The translations under genes and the position numbers were made by a program. Shown one piece after another: positions 42,940-51,658 of a DNA stretch of 64,000 nt; the stretch's first letter is position 1; each line of letters opens with the position of its first letter. The notes below the pieces were generated by a model. That model was not told the DNA's origin. It did not search any database and was given only the letters and a program-made list of their open reading frames with translations. This DNA is from an uncultured Eubacteriales bacterium (GTDB lineage: Bacteria > Bacillota > Clostridia > Oscillospirales > CAG-272), in the NCBI GenBank assembly GCA_934446065.1, contig CAKSDP010000003.1, forward strand, positions 35,349 to 99,348. The letters are read 5' to 3'.

Positions 42940-43842
42940 GAGCGCGCTCGCTCCGCTTACGGGAGTCACGCTCACGCCGTCGCATCTGAACACAATGTCG
43001 CCCGACACGTCTGTACGGAACACTGCTGCTCCCGCTGCGGCGAGTCTGTCGAGAATCGTCGGATCCGGGTGCCCGTATGAATTATTTTTCCCGCACGATA
43101 TCACCGCATACTCCGGCGACACGGCGTAAATAAAATCATCGCTGCTCGATGTGGACGAGCCATGGTGTCCGACCTTCAGAATGTCCGCAGACAGCGCCTC
43201 GCCGGACATGAGCAGCTGACGCTCTATCTCCGTTTCGGCATCGCCCGTGAACAGGATATGCGTATTTCCGAATGCGGCGCGGATAACGGCACTGACGTTG
43301 TTCGTCTCCGTATAATTCACGCCGGACTCCGGCGAGAGAATGTTGAACGTCATATCGCCGACGGCAAAGCTTTCGCCTCGGACTGCCTCGATCACATCGG
43401 CGCCAGAGCCTTCTATCGCGTCAAGAAGTCTGTCAAATGACGCGCTGTCCGCCGCTCTGTCGGGCAGGACTGTGTGCTTTACTGCGACTGCGCCGAAAAC
43501 GGCGGGCGCGCCGCCGATATGATCCTCGTGAGGATGGGTGAACACGGCGTAGTCAAGAGACGATGTTCTTGCGCTGACGTAGGCGGCAAGCCTGTCGGCA
43601 TACGAGCCTGTTCCCGCGTCGATCAGCACGCTTCCCGCATCAGACAGGATCAGGGCGGAATCTCCCTGCCCCACGTCAATGAAATGCACCTCGATCACGC
43701 CCGACGGCGGGGTCGTATCCGTGAGATAACCCGATATGTACAAAAAAGCGGCGGCAATTATTGCGAAAGCAGAAGCTATCGCAATAGTTGCCGCTCTGAG
43801 CTTTCCTGCCTTTTTATATACCGAAGGGATCCTTCGTTTCAT
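42733..43842 (-). CDS. MBL-fold hydrolase, ComEC/Rec2 C-terminal-like
   Basis: Membrane-anchored metallo-beta-lactamase-fold protein of 369 aa. A helix at residues 15-40 anchors it. The metal motif THPHEDHIGG follows VIEVHFIDVGQGDSALIL and VLIDAGTGSYAD, and later come ILFTGDAE, ILKVGHHGSSTSSSDDF and VISCGKNNSYGHPDP, all as in the ComEC extracellular nuclease-like domain. The recognisable domain ends around residue 300; the last 68 residues are read antisense through the end of spo0A because no stop occurs earlier. They have no family resemblance. GGAGGAG lies before the ATG. The start overlaps the upstream CmpB-like gene by 29 bp. Confidence 0.88.
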   Translation of the reverse strand: MKRRIPSVYKKAGKLRAATIAIASAFAIIAAAFLYISGYLTDTTPPSGVIEVHFIDVGQGDSALILSDAGSVLIDAGTGSYADRLAAYVSARTSSLDYAVFTHPHEDHIGGAPAVFGAVAVKHTVLPDRAADSASFDRLLDAIEGSGADVIEAVRGESFAVGDMTFNILSPESGVNYTETNNVSAVIRAAFGNTHILFTGDAETEIERQLLMSGEALSADILKVGHHGSSTSSSDDFIYAVSPEYAVISCGKNNSYGHPDPTILDRLAAAGAAVFRTDVSGDIVFRCDGVSVTPVSGASALSADLVFQTEIVGDHRDEFAVGRLAACVLDRVSEIGVERVDVTSVPCNLDRVTDRAFYAGRGGRILLCN

Positions 43843-44257
43843 CCGACAACTCCTCCGTCAGGTGAGTTTTACCGTCTCCGAACCAAATTCCGATCGCCGC
43901 GCAGATACGGTCGCCCGGAATACAGAGAAGATACCACAGCGCGAAGTACAGCGGGCATATCTGCCCGTAGACGTTAAGCGGCATATTTGAATAATCCCAC
44001 ATTCCGCGTCTGAGAACAATATTGAACACAAAGCCGAAAGCGTATTCCACAAGCGTGATAAGCGCTGCGTCAACAAGGCAGCGCACTCCGACCGGAAGCC
44101 TGTCAAACGCGAAGTGCACTCGATATATTATAACAAGCGACAAAGCGCCTGCTGCACCCATTGCGGCATACGTATGTCCCCGCCAGAGCATCTCGATCGA
44201 GGTATACAGGAAAAAGCCAATTATGGCGAGAACGAGATATTTCGCAATTTTTTTCAA
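43814..44257 (-). CDS. Putative ABC-transporter type IV (CmpB-like) membrane protein
   Basis: Four-helix membrane protein of 147 aa of the family called ABC_trans_CmpB. The diagnostic stretch is GMWDYSNMPLNVYGQICPLY followed by FALWYLL, with EMLWRGHTYAAMGAAGAL near the start. The function is unknown despite the name. The start is TTG at 44257, 5 nt after GGGGTGAT; there is no in-frame ATG nearby. The 3' end overlaps the MBL-fold gene by 29 bp, so the two are probably co-transcribed. Confidence 0.88.
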   Translation of the reverse strand: MKKIAKYLVLAIIGFFLYTSIEMLWRGHTYAAMGAAGALSLVIIYRVHFAFDRLPVGVRCLVDAALITLVEYAFGFVFNIVLRRGMWDYSNMPLNVYGQICPLYFALWYLLCIPGDRICAAIGIWFGDGKTHLTEELSDETKDPFGI

Positions 44258-44330
44258 AAATAATCACCCCTTTATTGTATTGACGCAAAAGAGGTGATTT
44301 ATTCATTTGAAAAGCGGAAAACGCGCGTCC

Positions 44331-44894
44331 TCAGAGAAGGCTCTTGCCGCTCTTTCTGGACTTGAAGCCTCTTATGTATCCCATGAACATAGCGGGAATT
44401 TCGCAGACCACAAGAATTACCATGGAAATAAGCTTATAGCTCGTCGGAACGTCGCTGAAGCTCGTGTTTCCGGTTGCTCTTGCAAAGAACGGAGCAAAGT
44501 ACGACACGGGACCGCCGATGAACTGATATCCTGCGATGCAGCAGATACCGAAATACACTCCGACGGACACGATGACGATAAGAAGCGGGTAGATGATGTT
44601 GAGGTTCGGGTTTGCGGTATCATACATCTCCGCAACGATGGCACCGTCAACACCCGGCTTGTTCATAAACATATAGACGGCAATGACCGACGCGATAAGA
44701 CCGATGATACCGACGACGAGATATCCGACGCCGTCAACTCTCTCGGCGGACGATGAGTTGCCGAACCAAACAAACGCTTTTACGATAAGACCCGGAATGA
44801 TCATTGCAAACTCTGCAATAAGTCCGGTCACGAGAAGGAGCAGTAGCTGGAGCGGTATCTGCTTCAGTGCGTCCGTCAATCTTTTTGAATTCAT
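44331..44894 (-). CDS. Predicted membrane protein, unknown family
   Basis: 187 aa with about four transmembrane helices (around residues 15-42, 55-78, 100-122 and 155-175) and a basic C-terminus (IRGFKSRKSGKSLL). I do not recognise a family. GGAGATCG precedes the ATG, and a promoter lies about 70 bp upstream. It is followed 73 bp later by the CmpB-like gene in the same direction. Confidence 0.75.
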   Translation of the reverse strand: MNSKRLTDALKQIPLQLLLLLVTGLIAEFAMIIPGLIVKAFVWFGNSSSAERVDGVGYLVVGIIGLIASVIAVYMFMNKPGVDGAIVAEMYDTANPNLNIIYPLLIVIVSVGVYFGICCIAGYQFIGGPVSYFAPFFARATGNTSFSDVPTSYKLISMVILVVCEIPAMFMGYIRGFKSRKSGKSLL

Positions 44895-44963
44895 AATCGA
44901 TCTCCATTTACTATACAGTTATTCGTGCTGCTCTCATACTGCGGCAACACTAATGCTTATACT

Positions 44964-44993
44964 ATAATACTATACTTTCAGCGGATTTGTCAA
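44964..44993 (-). promoter_or_regulatory. Promoter of the 44331-44894 membrane protein gene
   Basis: Minus-strand TTGACA, 18-bp spacer, TATTAT; alternative TATAGT/TATAAG hexamers overlap closely, so the exact -10 is uncertain. Confidence 0.65.
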
Positions 44994-45051
44994 TATTTTC
45001 AGAGCAATTTCATACAAATATTGCGAGAAATTATTTTTATTTTTCTGCATA

Positions 45052-45080
45052 TGGACACCAAAGGAAATTTGTGGTACAAT
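45052..45080 (+). promoter_or_regulatory. Promoter of the VanZ-like gene
   Basis: TGGACA, 17-bp spacer, TACAAT, ending 39 bp before the start codon. Confidence 0.75.
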
Positions 45081-45119
45081 ACTTTTGTTATAACGCTGTC
45101 ATTTACGGAGGGATCTTTT

Positions 45120-45602
45120 ATGTCCGACAGGCAAAGGATGCTCGTCTGGCGATGCATTATCTCGGTATTCATCGCGGCGACGCTGTTTTTCATATGGTCA
45201 AACTCCCTCGCGGACGCGCCCGAATCGACTGTGCGCAGCGACGGCGTGATAGAATGGCTGAAGCCGATCGTCGATCCGCAGGACAAGATCGACGAAGGCA
45301 CGTTCACCTTCGCCGTGCGCAAGACGGCGCATTTCACGGAATTTGCGGTTCTCGGCGGGGAGATATTCCTCCTTCTCTCCACCTTCGGCGAGAATTTCCC
45401 GAGGCGGCTTCGCCGCGTTCCGCCAAGCGGTCTCCTCGCCTGCGGTGTTGCGGTCATTGACGAAATATTGCAGCTGTTTTCGCCGGGACGGGCGTGCAGG
45501 GTGACGGACATGATGATCGACATGGCAGGCGCGCTCACGGGAGCGCTCGTACTGTGCGGGATCACGGCTGTGATCGGGAAAATACGGGGCAGAGTAAACT
45601 GA
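45120..45602 (+). CDS. VanZ-like family membrane protein
   Basis: 160 aa, about four helices. The VanZ-like features are WSNSLAD after the first helix, KTAHFTEFAVLGGEIFLLL and DEILQLFSPGRACRVTDMMI followed by DMAGALTGAL. VanZ of Tn1546 gives low-level teicoplanin resistance, but most chromosomal VanZ-like proteins are of unknown function. GGAGGG lies before the ATG. The gene is single, between its own promoter and a bidirectional terminator. Confidence 0.92.
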   Translation: MSDRQRMLVWRCIISVFIAATLFFIWSNSLADAPESTVRSDGVIEWLKPIVDPQDKIDEGTFTFAVRKTAHFTEFAVLGGEIFLLLSTFGENFPRRLRRVPPSGLLACGVAVIDEILQLFSPGRACRVTDMMIDMAGALTGALVLCGITAVIGKIRGRVN

Positions 45603-45606
45603 ACAG

Positions 45607-45639
45607 AAAAAGGTGCGAAGAATATCTTCGCACCTTTTT
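45607..45639. terminator. Bidirectional terminator between vanZ-like and flotillin genes
   Basis: Perfect 14-bp stem AAAAAGGTGCGAAG / CTTCGCACCTTTTT with a 5-nt loop, between two convergent genes. Confidence 0.93.
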
Positions 45640-45652
45640 ATTCGGTTTGGGC

Positions 45653-47095
45653 TTACTCTGCCGCGGGGGTGTCCGCCGTCACGATCTCGGCGGGCGATTC
45701 GTTTGCGGTCTCAGCTTTTTTGCCGAGGTACGTCGGAAGCTCCATGCCCGCCATATCGAACATCTCGTTCAGGGGCGGCACGCTCTTCATGAGTCCGGAG
45801 ACAAAGTTTGCGGTAGTCGTTTTTCCGTCTGCGCCGGAACCTCCGTCCCACACGGTGATCTTGTCGATCTGGAGATTCTTTATCGCCTCGACCTGGATCT
45901 TCACAAGCTCTTCCATCTTGTCTGCGATCATAAGGCGGACTGCGTCGGATGCGTCGCCGCCGGCAGACTTCACGATCTCCGCGAAACCTTCTGCCTGCTT
46001 TGTCAGCATTGCACGCATACCGTCTGCCTCAGCCTGCATCTTCATGAGGATAGCGTCAGCCTCACCCTTCGCCTTGCGGCGGATCTGCTCAGCCTCAGCC
46101 TCGGCTTCAAGCTCAAGCTTGCGTTTATCGACCTCGGTACGGACGATGACGTCAGCCTCAAGCTTTGCTTTTTCGAGCGACGCACGCTCAAGCTCCGCGC
46201 TCTTCTGCGCGCCGTAGGACTCCTCCATCGCCTTTGCGCTCTGGATGTTCTCGGCAGCGGTTGCACGCTTGAGGGACTCTGCCTCGCGCTCGCGGCGGGT
46301 CGCGTCGGATTCGGCGATCTGCGCCTTTGCCTCGTTCTCACCCTTGATAGCCTCGGAGTTCGAGCGGGAGACGTTTATTCTCATCTCACGGTCAGCCTCA
46401 GCCGAACCGATCGCACCGCTTCTGTCAGCCTCGGCGACGGATATCTTCGCGTCGTTTATAGCCTTTGCGGCAGCCTCTTTACCGAGCGCCACAATATATC
46501 CGCTCTCGTCGGTGATATCGGTGACGTTGACGTTTATGAGTCTCAGACCGATCTTTTTAAGCTCGGTTTCGACGTTGCCGGACACGGCGTCGAGGAACTT
46601 ATCCCTGTCGGTGTTGATCTCCTCGATATCCATGGTAGCGATGATAAGTCTCATCTGACCGAAGATGATGTCCTCGGCGATCTGCTTGATCTCGTCAAGC
46701 TTGAGTCCGAGCAGGCGCTCAGCCGCGTTCTGCATAACTCCCGCCTCGGTCGAAATACCGACGGTAAAGCGCGAGGGGACGTCAACACGGATGTTCTGAC
46801 GCGACAGCGCATTTCTCAGGTCAACGCTGATCGACATAGGCGTAAGATCCATGTACTCATACGCCTGAAATACGGGGACGATAAACGCCGCGCCGCCGTG
46901 GATACACTTTGCGCTGCGGGACGCACCGTCCTTGCCGCGCCCGATCTTACCGTAGATCACGAGGATCTTGTCGGACGGACACTTGCGGTATCTCGAGATT
47001 ATGAGTATCGCACTCGTCAGGACGACAAGGGCGATCACACACACGAGAAACACGACTGTAATGTCAATGCCTGCACCGGGAATTGTGTTATTCAT
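45653..47095 (-). CDS. floT: Flotillin-like SPFH protein
   Basis: 480 aa, membrane-associated scaffold of lipid microdomains. An N-terminal hydrophobic helix (about residues 12-34) is followed by the SPFH/band 7 domain with FIVPVFQAYEYMDLTPMSIS and ERLLGLKLDEIKQIAEDIIF. A long Ala/Glu-rich coiled coil (about residues 215-370) is typical of flotillins, and the end contains a short conserved region then an Ala/Pro/Glu-rich tail. The partner NfeD/YuaF-like gene lies 30 bp upstream, matching the yuaF-floT order in Bacillus. Confidence 0.93.
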   Translation of the reverse strand: MNNTIPGAGIDITVVFLVCVIALVVLTSAILIISRYRKCPSDKILVIYGKIGRGKDGASRSAKCIHGGAAFIVPVFQAYEYMDLTPMSISVDLRNALSRQNIRVDVPSRFTVGISTEAGVMQNAAERLLGLKLDEIKQIAEDIIFGQMRLIIATMDIEEINTDRDKFLDAVSGNVETELKKIGLRLINVNVTDITDESGYIVALGKEAAAKAINDAKISVAEADRSGAIGSAEADREMRINVSRSNSEAIKGENEAKAQIAESDATRREREAESLKRATAAENIQSAKAMEESYGAQKSAELERASLEKAKLEADVIVRTEVDKRKLELEAEAEAEQIRRKAKGEADAILMKMQAEADGMRAMLTKQAEGFAEIVKSAGGDASDAVRLMIADKMEELVKIQVEAIKNLQIDKITVWDGGSGADGKTTTANFVSGLMKSVPPLNEMFDMAGMELPTYLGKKAETANESPAEIVTADTPAAE

Positions 47096-47125
47096 TTGCT
47101 TTTCTCCTGTAAATGTTTGATTTTA

Positions 47126-47779
47126 TTATTGCCGGTCTCCCGGAATATTTTCACCGATTTTATCTGGCTCAGCCTTTGTCGGGATCGGCTCAACGACAAG
47201 CGTGCCGGAACCGTCAACCGCGGTCACAACGACGCTCTCGCCTGTTTTGAGGGCTCTGTCGGAGGAGGTCACCGCATCGGCTTCGATGAAGCGATTCTGA
47301 AGCGTAAGGTTGACCTTACCCGTGCCGCTCATTCCGGCTGGGATTGGTATGTAGACCTTGGCGCACTTCCCTTTCGCTCCGTCGATCTCGATATTGCCGG
47401 AATCCTGGAGCTTCATCACGCCGCGCATCATGTAGGCGATGACGACAAGCGCCACTGCACCGAACACGAGCGAGAGTATGACCGTGAGCCACAGATCAAG
47501 TCCCGACTGATACATTGCAAGGCCGCTCCAGCCGCCGATCGCGAGCATTGCGACAACACCTCTGACCGAAAACAGTGCAAATCCGTCGCCGTCACCGCCG
47601 ACATCGCCGTGGATGTCAACATCGCCTCCGCAGTCGCAGCCCGGATCGACGTCACCGTCGCCGTCTCCGATCCCGAACAGAAGCAGCACCGTCTGCACGA
47701 CAAGCACAAGTGTTGACGGGATCGCGATCAGCGCGAATATCTGCCCGACAAGTCCAAGTGAATTCCACCACTCTGTCAC
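47126..47779 (-). CDS. yuaF: NfeD/YuaF-like membrane protein, flotillin partner
   Basis: About 217 aa. One helix at 10-32, an unusual loop rich in Asp, Gly and Cys (GDGDGDVDPGCDCGGDVD and onward), two to three further helices, then a C-terminal OB-fold NfeD-like domain (KGKCAKVYIPIPAGMSGTG, GESVVVTAVDGSGTLVV). These proteins occur next to flotillins and NfeD proteins. The ATG at 47788 lies directly against AAAGGA, so the GTG at 47779 is the better-spaced start; this is not certain. It is 44 bp after the DUF1836 gene's 3' end. Confidence 0.88.
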   Translation of the reverse strand: MTEWWNSLGLVGQIFALIAIPSTLVLVVQTVLLLFGIGDGDGDVDPGCDCGGDVDIHGDVGGDGDGFALFSVRGVVAMLAIGGWSGLAMYQSGLDLWLTVILSLVFGAVALVVIAYMMRGVMKLQDSGNIEIDGAKGKCAKVYIPIPAGMSGTGKVNLTLQNRFIEADAVTSSDRALKTGESVVVTAVDGSGTLVVEPIPTKAEPDKIGENIPGDRQ

Positions 47780-47823
47780 ATGAATCATTCCTTTCGTTTA
47801 CTTATTTCAGAGCCACCGGCACA

Positions 47824-48420
47824 TCAAAGCACCTGCGGCATACCGTCAGCCTCTATCTTCTCAAACAGCTTATCGGTGTGACGCTTGAGGATCGTCGCCT
47901 GATACGCACGGACGATGATCTCGAGCGCAGTCGTAAGTCTGTCGCCCGCGCCGGGAAAACGCTCCTCATAATCCGATGTCACCTCGGCGATAACATGGCG
48001 CAGGCGCGCGTCCGGTGCATCCGGGTCAATGATGTCAAGCACGCGGCATATGTAGTCATAGAGCACCGACTCCTGCACGATATCGTCGTCCGCGGTGTCG
48101 ATACGTCCGTTGATATAGCTGAGCAGGAACGATATTCTCGACAGCTGGACCGTATCTCTCATCATATTGATAATTAGGATACGCGCGAGCTGGTCGATGC
48201 CGTACAGCTTATTCACCGGGTTGAGCAGCCAGCCGCGCTTCACCCAGTTCTGGAGCGTCGTTCCGTCAACTCCGGATATCTCACGCAGCTGGGAGAGCTT
48301 TATTCCGTCGGAGACGAAGTACACTCTGTGCAAAAACTCCATTCCCGTTGCGTTGTCGCTTGCGCTTCGCGCCATTACCGTTCCCGGCACAAATTCAGTC
48401 ATTTCTTCTTTCAGAAACAT
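47824..48420 (-). CDS. DUF1836 family protein with MerR-like helix-turn-helix
   Basis: 198 aa. The start of the domain is KLSQLREISGVDGTTLQNWVKRGWLLNPVNKLYGIDQLARILIINMM in pieces, a MerR-like DNA-binding pattern, followed by a helical domain (SRISFLLSYINGRIDTADDD). Members are presumed transcription regulators in Clostridia and lactobacilli without known targets. The ATG has GGAG 10 nt upstream. Its promoter contains a palindrome between -35 and -10, consistent with autoregulation. Co-transcription with yuaF-floT is possible (35-bp gap). Confidence 0.87.
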   Translation of the reverse strand: MFLKEEMTEFVPGTVMARSASDNATGMEFLHRVYFVSDGIKLSQLREISGVDGTTLQNWVKRGWLLNPVNKLYGIDQLARILIINMMRDTVQLSRISFLLSYINGRIDTADDDIVQESVLYDYICRVLDIIDPDAPDARLRHVIAEVTSDYEERFPGAGDRLTTALEIIVRAYQATILKRHTDKLFEKIEADGMPQVL

Positions 48421-48463
48421 TTTTCAAATACTCCGTTTTTCTGCAAGATCTTACAGTAGCCAT

Positions 48464-48492
48464 ATTATATCACGCAGTCACGTGATTGTCAA
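48464..48492 (-). promoter_or_regulatory. Consensus promoter of the DUF1836 gene with internal palindrome
   Basis: Minus-strand TTGACA, 17-bp spacer, TATAAT, both hexamers perfect. The spacer is almost filled by the inverted repeat ATCACG-6 nt-CGTGAT (48469-48486), a likely operator. Confidence 0.82.
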
Positions 48493-48560
48493 TAGAATTC
48501 TTGCGATTTGATAAAAATATCGAATTTGCAGAAATTTTCCTTCTTTATCGCCGTACAGGA

Positions 48561-48589
48561 TTGCAATAACAGCAGAAATGATATATAAT
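48561..48589 (+). promoter_or_regulatory. Promoter of the AraC-headed cell-wall operon
   Basis: TTGCAA, 17-bp spacer, TATAAT, 64 bp before the AraC-type gene. No terminator is visible between it and the MATE gene ending at 58407. Confidence 0.75.
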
Positions 48590-48653
48590 ATATAAGATAT
48601 CATCGCATTATGTATTTCTCTTTCCAAATCATCAGCACAAGGGGGAGTTCCTT

Positions 48654-49454
48654 ATGAAGGACTCAATTTTCTCCCCGGGTGAGCGTGGGGAAAAACTGAT
48701 CCGCGTAAACGACGCGGGATTTGCGAAAAATCCGGCGCCACGCCATCACGCGCGCGGTGCGGGGTTTTGCTTTCTGTATATCATGTCGGGGGAGGCGGCG
48801 ATCGAGTCTCCGAACACGCTTGTATCCGCCGGTCCCGGCAGAGTCGTGATAATACACGACTCCGAGGAATGTGTTGTCTACAAGAACAGCGGTGACTTGT
48901 CGCTCATCAGGTTCTCTGTATCCGGATTCATAACCGAAGCCGTATACGAGGTGCTCGGACTCGACCGCATAGCCGTGTTCCCTGCGGACAGGCTCATCAC
49001 ATTCACAAAGCTCGAACGTGAATATGCCGAATATCTCGCGGGCAGCGGCAAAGCCGGGCAAAGGATCTGCGAGGCGGCGTTCTCGCTCATGCTCGACTGC
49101 GCGGGCTACTCAAAAAGAGACTCCGACGCGAGGCCGATCGCCGAACGTATGCGGGAATTTCTCGATCTTTCGGTATGCGAGGACATAGACCTTGATATGC
49201 TCGGCGCACATTTCGACATCACGGGTGTTCACGCAATAAGAGTATTCAGAAAAGAATACGATATAACTCCGATGCAGTATCTTCGCGACGCGAGACTCAA
49301 CGCGGCGGCTCAGATGCTGCGCATGACGGATATTCACTCATCGGTTATAGCGGAAACGCTGCGATTCTCAAACCCGCAGCACTTTTCTAACGCCTTCAAG
49401 GAAAAGTTCGGCATCTCGCCCGGGCGGTACAGAGAATCCGTCAGAGGCAACTGA
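48654..49454 (+). CDS. AraC-family transcriptional regulator
   Basis: 266 aa. The N-terminal half (residues 25-130) is a beta-rich cupin-like sensing domain (ARGAGFCFLYIMSGEAAIES, LSLIRFSVSGF). The C-terminal half has two helix-turn-helix motifs of the AraC type (DLDMLGAHFDITGVHAIRVF, then RFSNPQHFSNAFKEKFGISP). GGGGGAG lies before the ATG. It stands 36 bp upstream of the LTA-synthase-like gene on the same strand, so it may control that operon and itself. The ligand is unknown. Confidence 0.92.
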   Translation: MKDSIFSPGERGEKLIRVNDAGFAKNPAPRHHARGAGFCFLYIMSGEAAIESPNTLVSAGPGRVVIIHDSEECVVYKNSGDLSLIRFSVSGFITEAVYEVLGLDRIAVFPADRLITFTKLEREYAEYLAGSGKAGQRICEAAFSLMLDCAGYSKRDSDARPIAERMREFLDLSVCEDIDLDMLGAHFDITGVHAIRVFRKEYDITPMQYLRDARLNAAAQMLRMTDIHSSVIAETLRFSNPQHFSNAFKEKFGISPGRYRESVRGN

Positions 49455-49490
49455 TCGCCGAAACTCACGGTACGATTCCGAGGTATTATC

Positions 49491-51629
49491 TTGAGAAAAT
49501 TTTTATCGGATATAAAAGCTCTCGTCTCACGGGCAGGACGCGGAATATGCAAATTCCTCTCCTCCGTGATACGTTATCTCTTTGCGCATCCTACGACGGA
49601 ATGGGTGATCCTTACACTTATTCTGTATTTCATCACCGACTCACTGTGCAGGCGGTCGTTTATACAGTCCGTCGTCTTCATATTCACCTCGCCGGTGATG
49701 TTCCTGTTTAATTTTTCGATCGTCGCCATCGGCACATCGTTTGCGCTCATTTTCAGGCACAGGTATTTCTTCTACCTTCTGAATCTCGTATTCTGGCTTA
49801 CGTTGTCGATCACGGATTTCGTTCTGCTCGGGATGCGGGCAGACCCGTTTTCGGCGGTCGATCTGAACGTCATCGTAACGGCGCTCGGCATCGTTCCGAA
49901 ATACATCGGATGGGGCGGCATCATCGCAATAATCGCGGCATTCGCGGCAAGCGCGTCGCTGCTCGTTCTTCTGTGGCGGCGTCATCCGAAGATAGTTCGG
50001 CTGAACCGTTCGTCCGCCGCGCTTCGCACCGCGACGCTTGCGCTTATAATATGCGTGCTCTCGATCTCGACCTCATATTATCACTATATTCCCGACAATT
50101 TTGAAAATGCAGCGGTCGCATACGACACATACGGATTTCCGTACTGCTTCTTTCGCAGCTTTGTACAGCGCGGGGTCAGCACACCGGACGAATATTCGGA
50201 GGACGCGATCGAAGCTCTGACAAAAAAGCTCGGCGACACGGAAAACACGGCGAAGGACGTTCCGAACGTAATATTCCTTCAGCTTGAATCGTTCTTTGAC
50301 GTTAACCGCGTAAAGGGGCTGTCTCTCAGCGAAAACCCGATTCCGAACTTCACGTCGCTCAAGGAAAGCTGTGCTTCGGGAAAGCTTCGCGTAAACACGA
50401 TCGGCGGCGGAACGGCAAACACCGAGTTTGAGGTGCTGTGCGGCATGAACCTGACCCATTTCGGTCTGCTCGAATGTCCGTACACAACGATCCTGAACCG
50501 GACTCCGTGCCGCTCGGCGGCATCGGTATTCGCCGAATGCGGGCTTACGACGCACGCGATCCACAATCACATCGCGACATTCTACGACAGGTATGTCGTA
50601 TACCCGAATCTCGGGTTTGACACATTCACCCCCGTCGAATATATGAAGAACATCGAGCGCAACAGTCTCGGCTGGGTCAAGGACTCCTGCCTTGAAGACG
50701 AGATCATGAGCGCGCTGTCCTCGACCGAGGGAAACGATTTCATATTCACGGTTTCGGTTCAGCCGCACGGCAAGTACCCCGATTTCGAGACGGCGGGCGA
50801 CGATGACATTCACGTGCTCTCATACCCCGATGAAAAGATGATATTCGACATCGAATATTACGTAAACGAGATAAACGAGACCGACGCCTTTCTCGGCAGT
50901 GTGATAGACGCGCTGCGTGACTATCCGGAGGATGTTGTGGTGGTCGCATACGGCGACCATCTCCCGATCCTCGGGCTTGACGACGAGAGTATGTTCAGCG
51001 GCGATCTGTACAGCACGGAATACGTAATATGGACCAACTTTGATTCCGATTACGAGGGCGGAGACATCCAGGCGTTCCAGCTCGCGGCAAAGGTCATGAG
51101 CGGGCTCGACATTGACGGCGGCAGTATGTTCTCGATCCATCAGAAGCTCTCGGACGATCCGGACTACGACGCATACATGAAGCTGATGGAATACGATTCC
51201 CTTGAGGGGGAGCACTTTGCCACTCACGGAAAGGCTCCGGTCGCGACAGCGATGTCGTTCGGCACGGAGGAGATCCGCGTCACCGGCGCTAAAAAATACG
51301 GCGACATTCTGTTTGTCTCAGGCGAAAACTTTACCGAAAGTAGCTATGTATTCGTAAATGACAGGCGGCTTGACACGACGCTTGTAAACGACTCGCTGCT
51401 TGTGGTAAAGAAGGCAAAGCTGCACGAGGGCGACGAGATCTACACGGCTCAGCTGTGCGAGGGCGGCACACTGCTGTCGCACTCTGCCCCGTTCACTTAT
51501 TCCTCGTCGGACGAGGGGGATGTTGTGATTCCCGACGACATATTCTCAGGCAGCAAAGCGGATTCCGGCGGATACGGGGACGAGTCTGAGACATACGACA
51601 CCAACGGCGCACCGCTTACACAAAACTGA
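49491..51629 (+). CDS. LTA-synthase-like phosphoglycerol transferase (sulfatase fold)
   Basis: 712 aa. Five N-terminal helices (to about residue 190) are followed by an extracytoplasmic sulfatase-like domain with VIFLQLESFFDV, GGGTANTEFEVLCGMN (the Thr is the probable nucleophile), HNHIATFYDR and VVAYGDHLPIL. This is the layout of lipoteichoic acid synthases. A C-terminal beta domain of about 80 residues (VTGAKKYGDILFVSGENFTE) looks like an IPT/TIG fold and is absent from Staphylococcus LtaS. A Ser/Asp-rich end follows. The start is TTG at 49491 with GAGG 7 nt upstream. It lies between the AraC gene and asnB without a terminator. Confidence 0.9.
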   Translation: MRKFLSDIKALVSRAGRGICKFLSSVIRYLFAHPTTEWVILTLILYFITDSLCRRSFIQSVVFIFTSPVMFLFNFSIVAIGTSFALIFRHRYFFYLLNLVFWLTLSITDFVLLGMRADPFSAVDLNVIVTALGIVPKYIGWGGIIAIIAAFAASASLLVLLWRRHPKIVRLNRSSAALRTATLALIICVLSISTSYYHYIPDNFENAAVAYDTYGFPYCFFRSFVQRGVSTPDEYSEDAIEALTKKLGDTENTAKDVPNVIFLQLESFFDVNRVKGLSLSENPIPNFTSLKESCASGKLRVNTIGGGTANTEFEVLCGMNLTHFGLLECPYTTILNRTPCRSAASVFAECGLTTHAIHNHIATFYDRYVVYPNLGFDTFTPVEYMKNIERNSLGWVKDSCLEDEIMSALSSTEGNDFIFTVSVQPHGKYPDFETAGDDDIHVLSYPDEKMIFDIEYYVNEINETDAFLGSVIDALRDYPEDVVVVAYGDHLPILGLDDESMFSGDLYSTEYVIWTNFDSDYEGGDIQAFQLAAKVMSGLDIDGGSMFSIHQKLSDDPDYDAYMKLMEYDSLEGEHFATHGKAPVATAMSFGTEEIRVTGAKKYGDILFVSGENFTESSYVFVNDRRLDTTLVNDSLLVVKKAKLHEGDEIYTAQLCEGGTLLSHSAPFTYSSSDEGDVVIPDDIFSGSKADSGGYGDESETYDTNGAPLTQN

Positions 51630-51658
51630 AACTCACTACCCAAAGAAAGGCTACGCAT

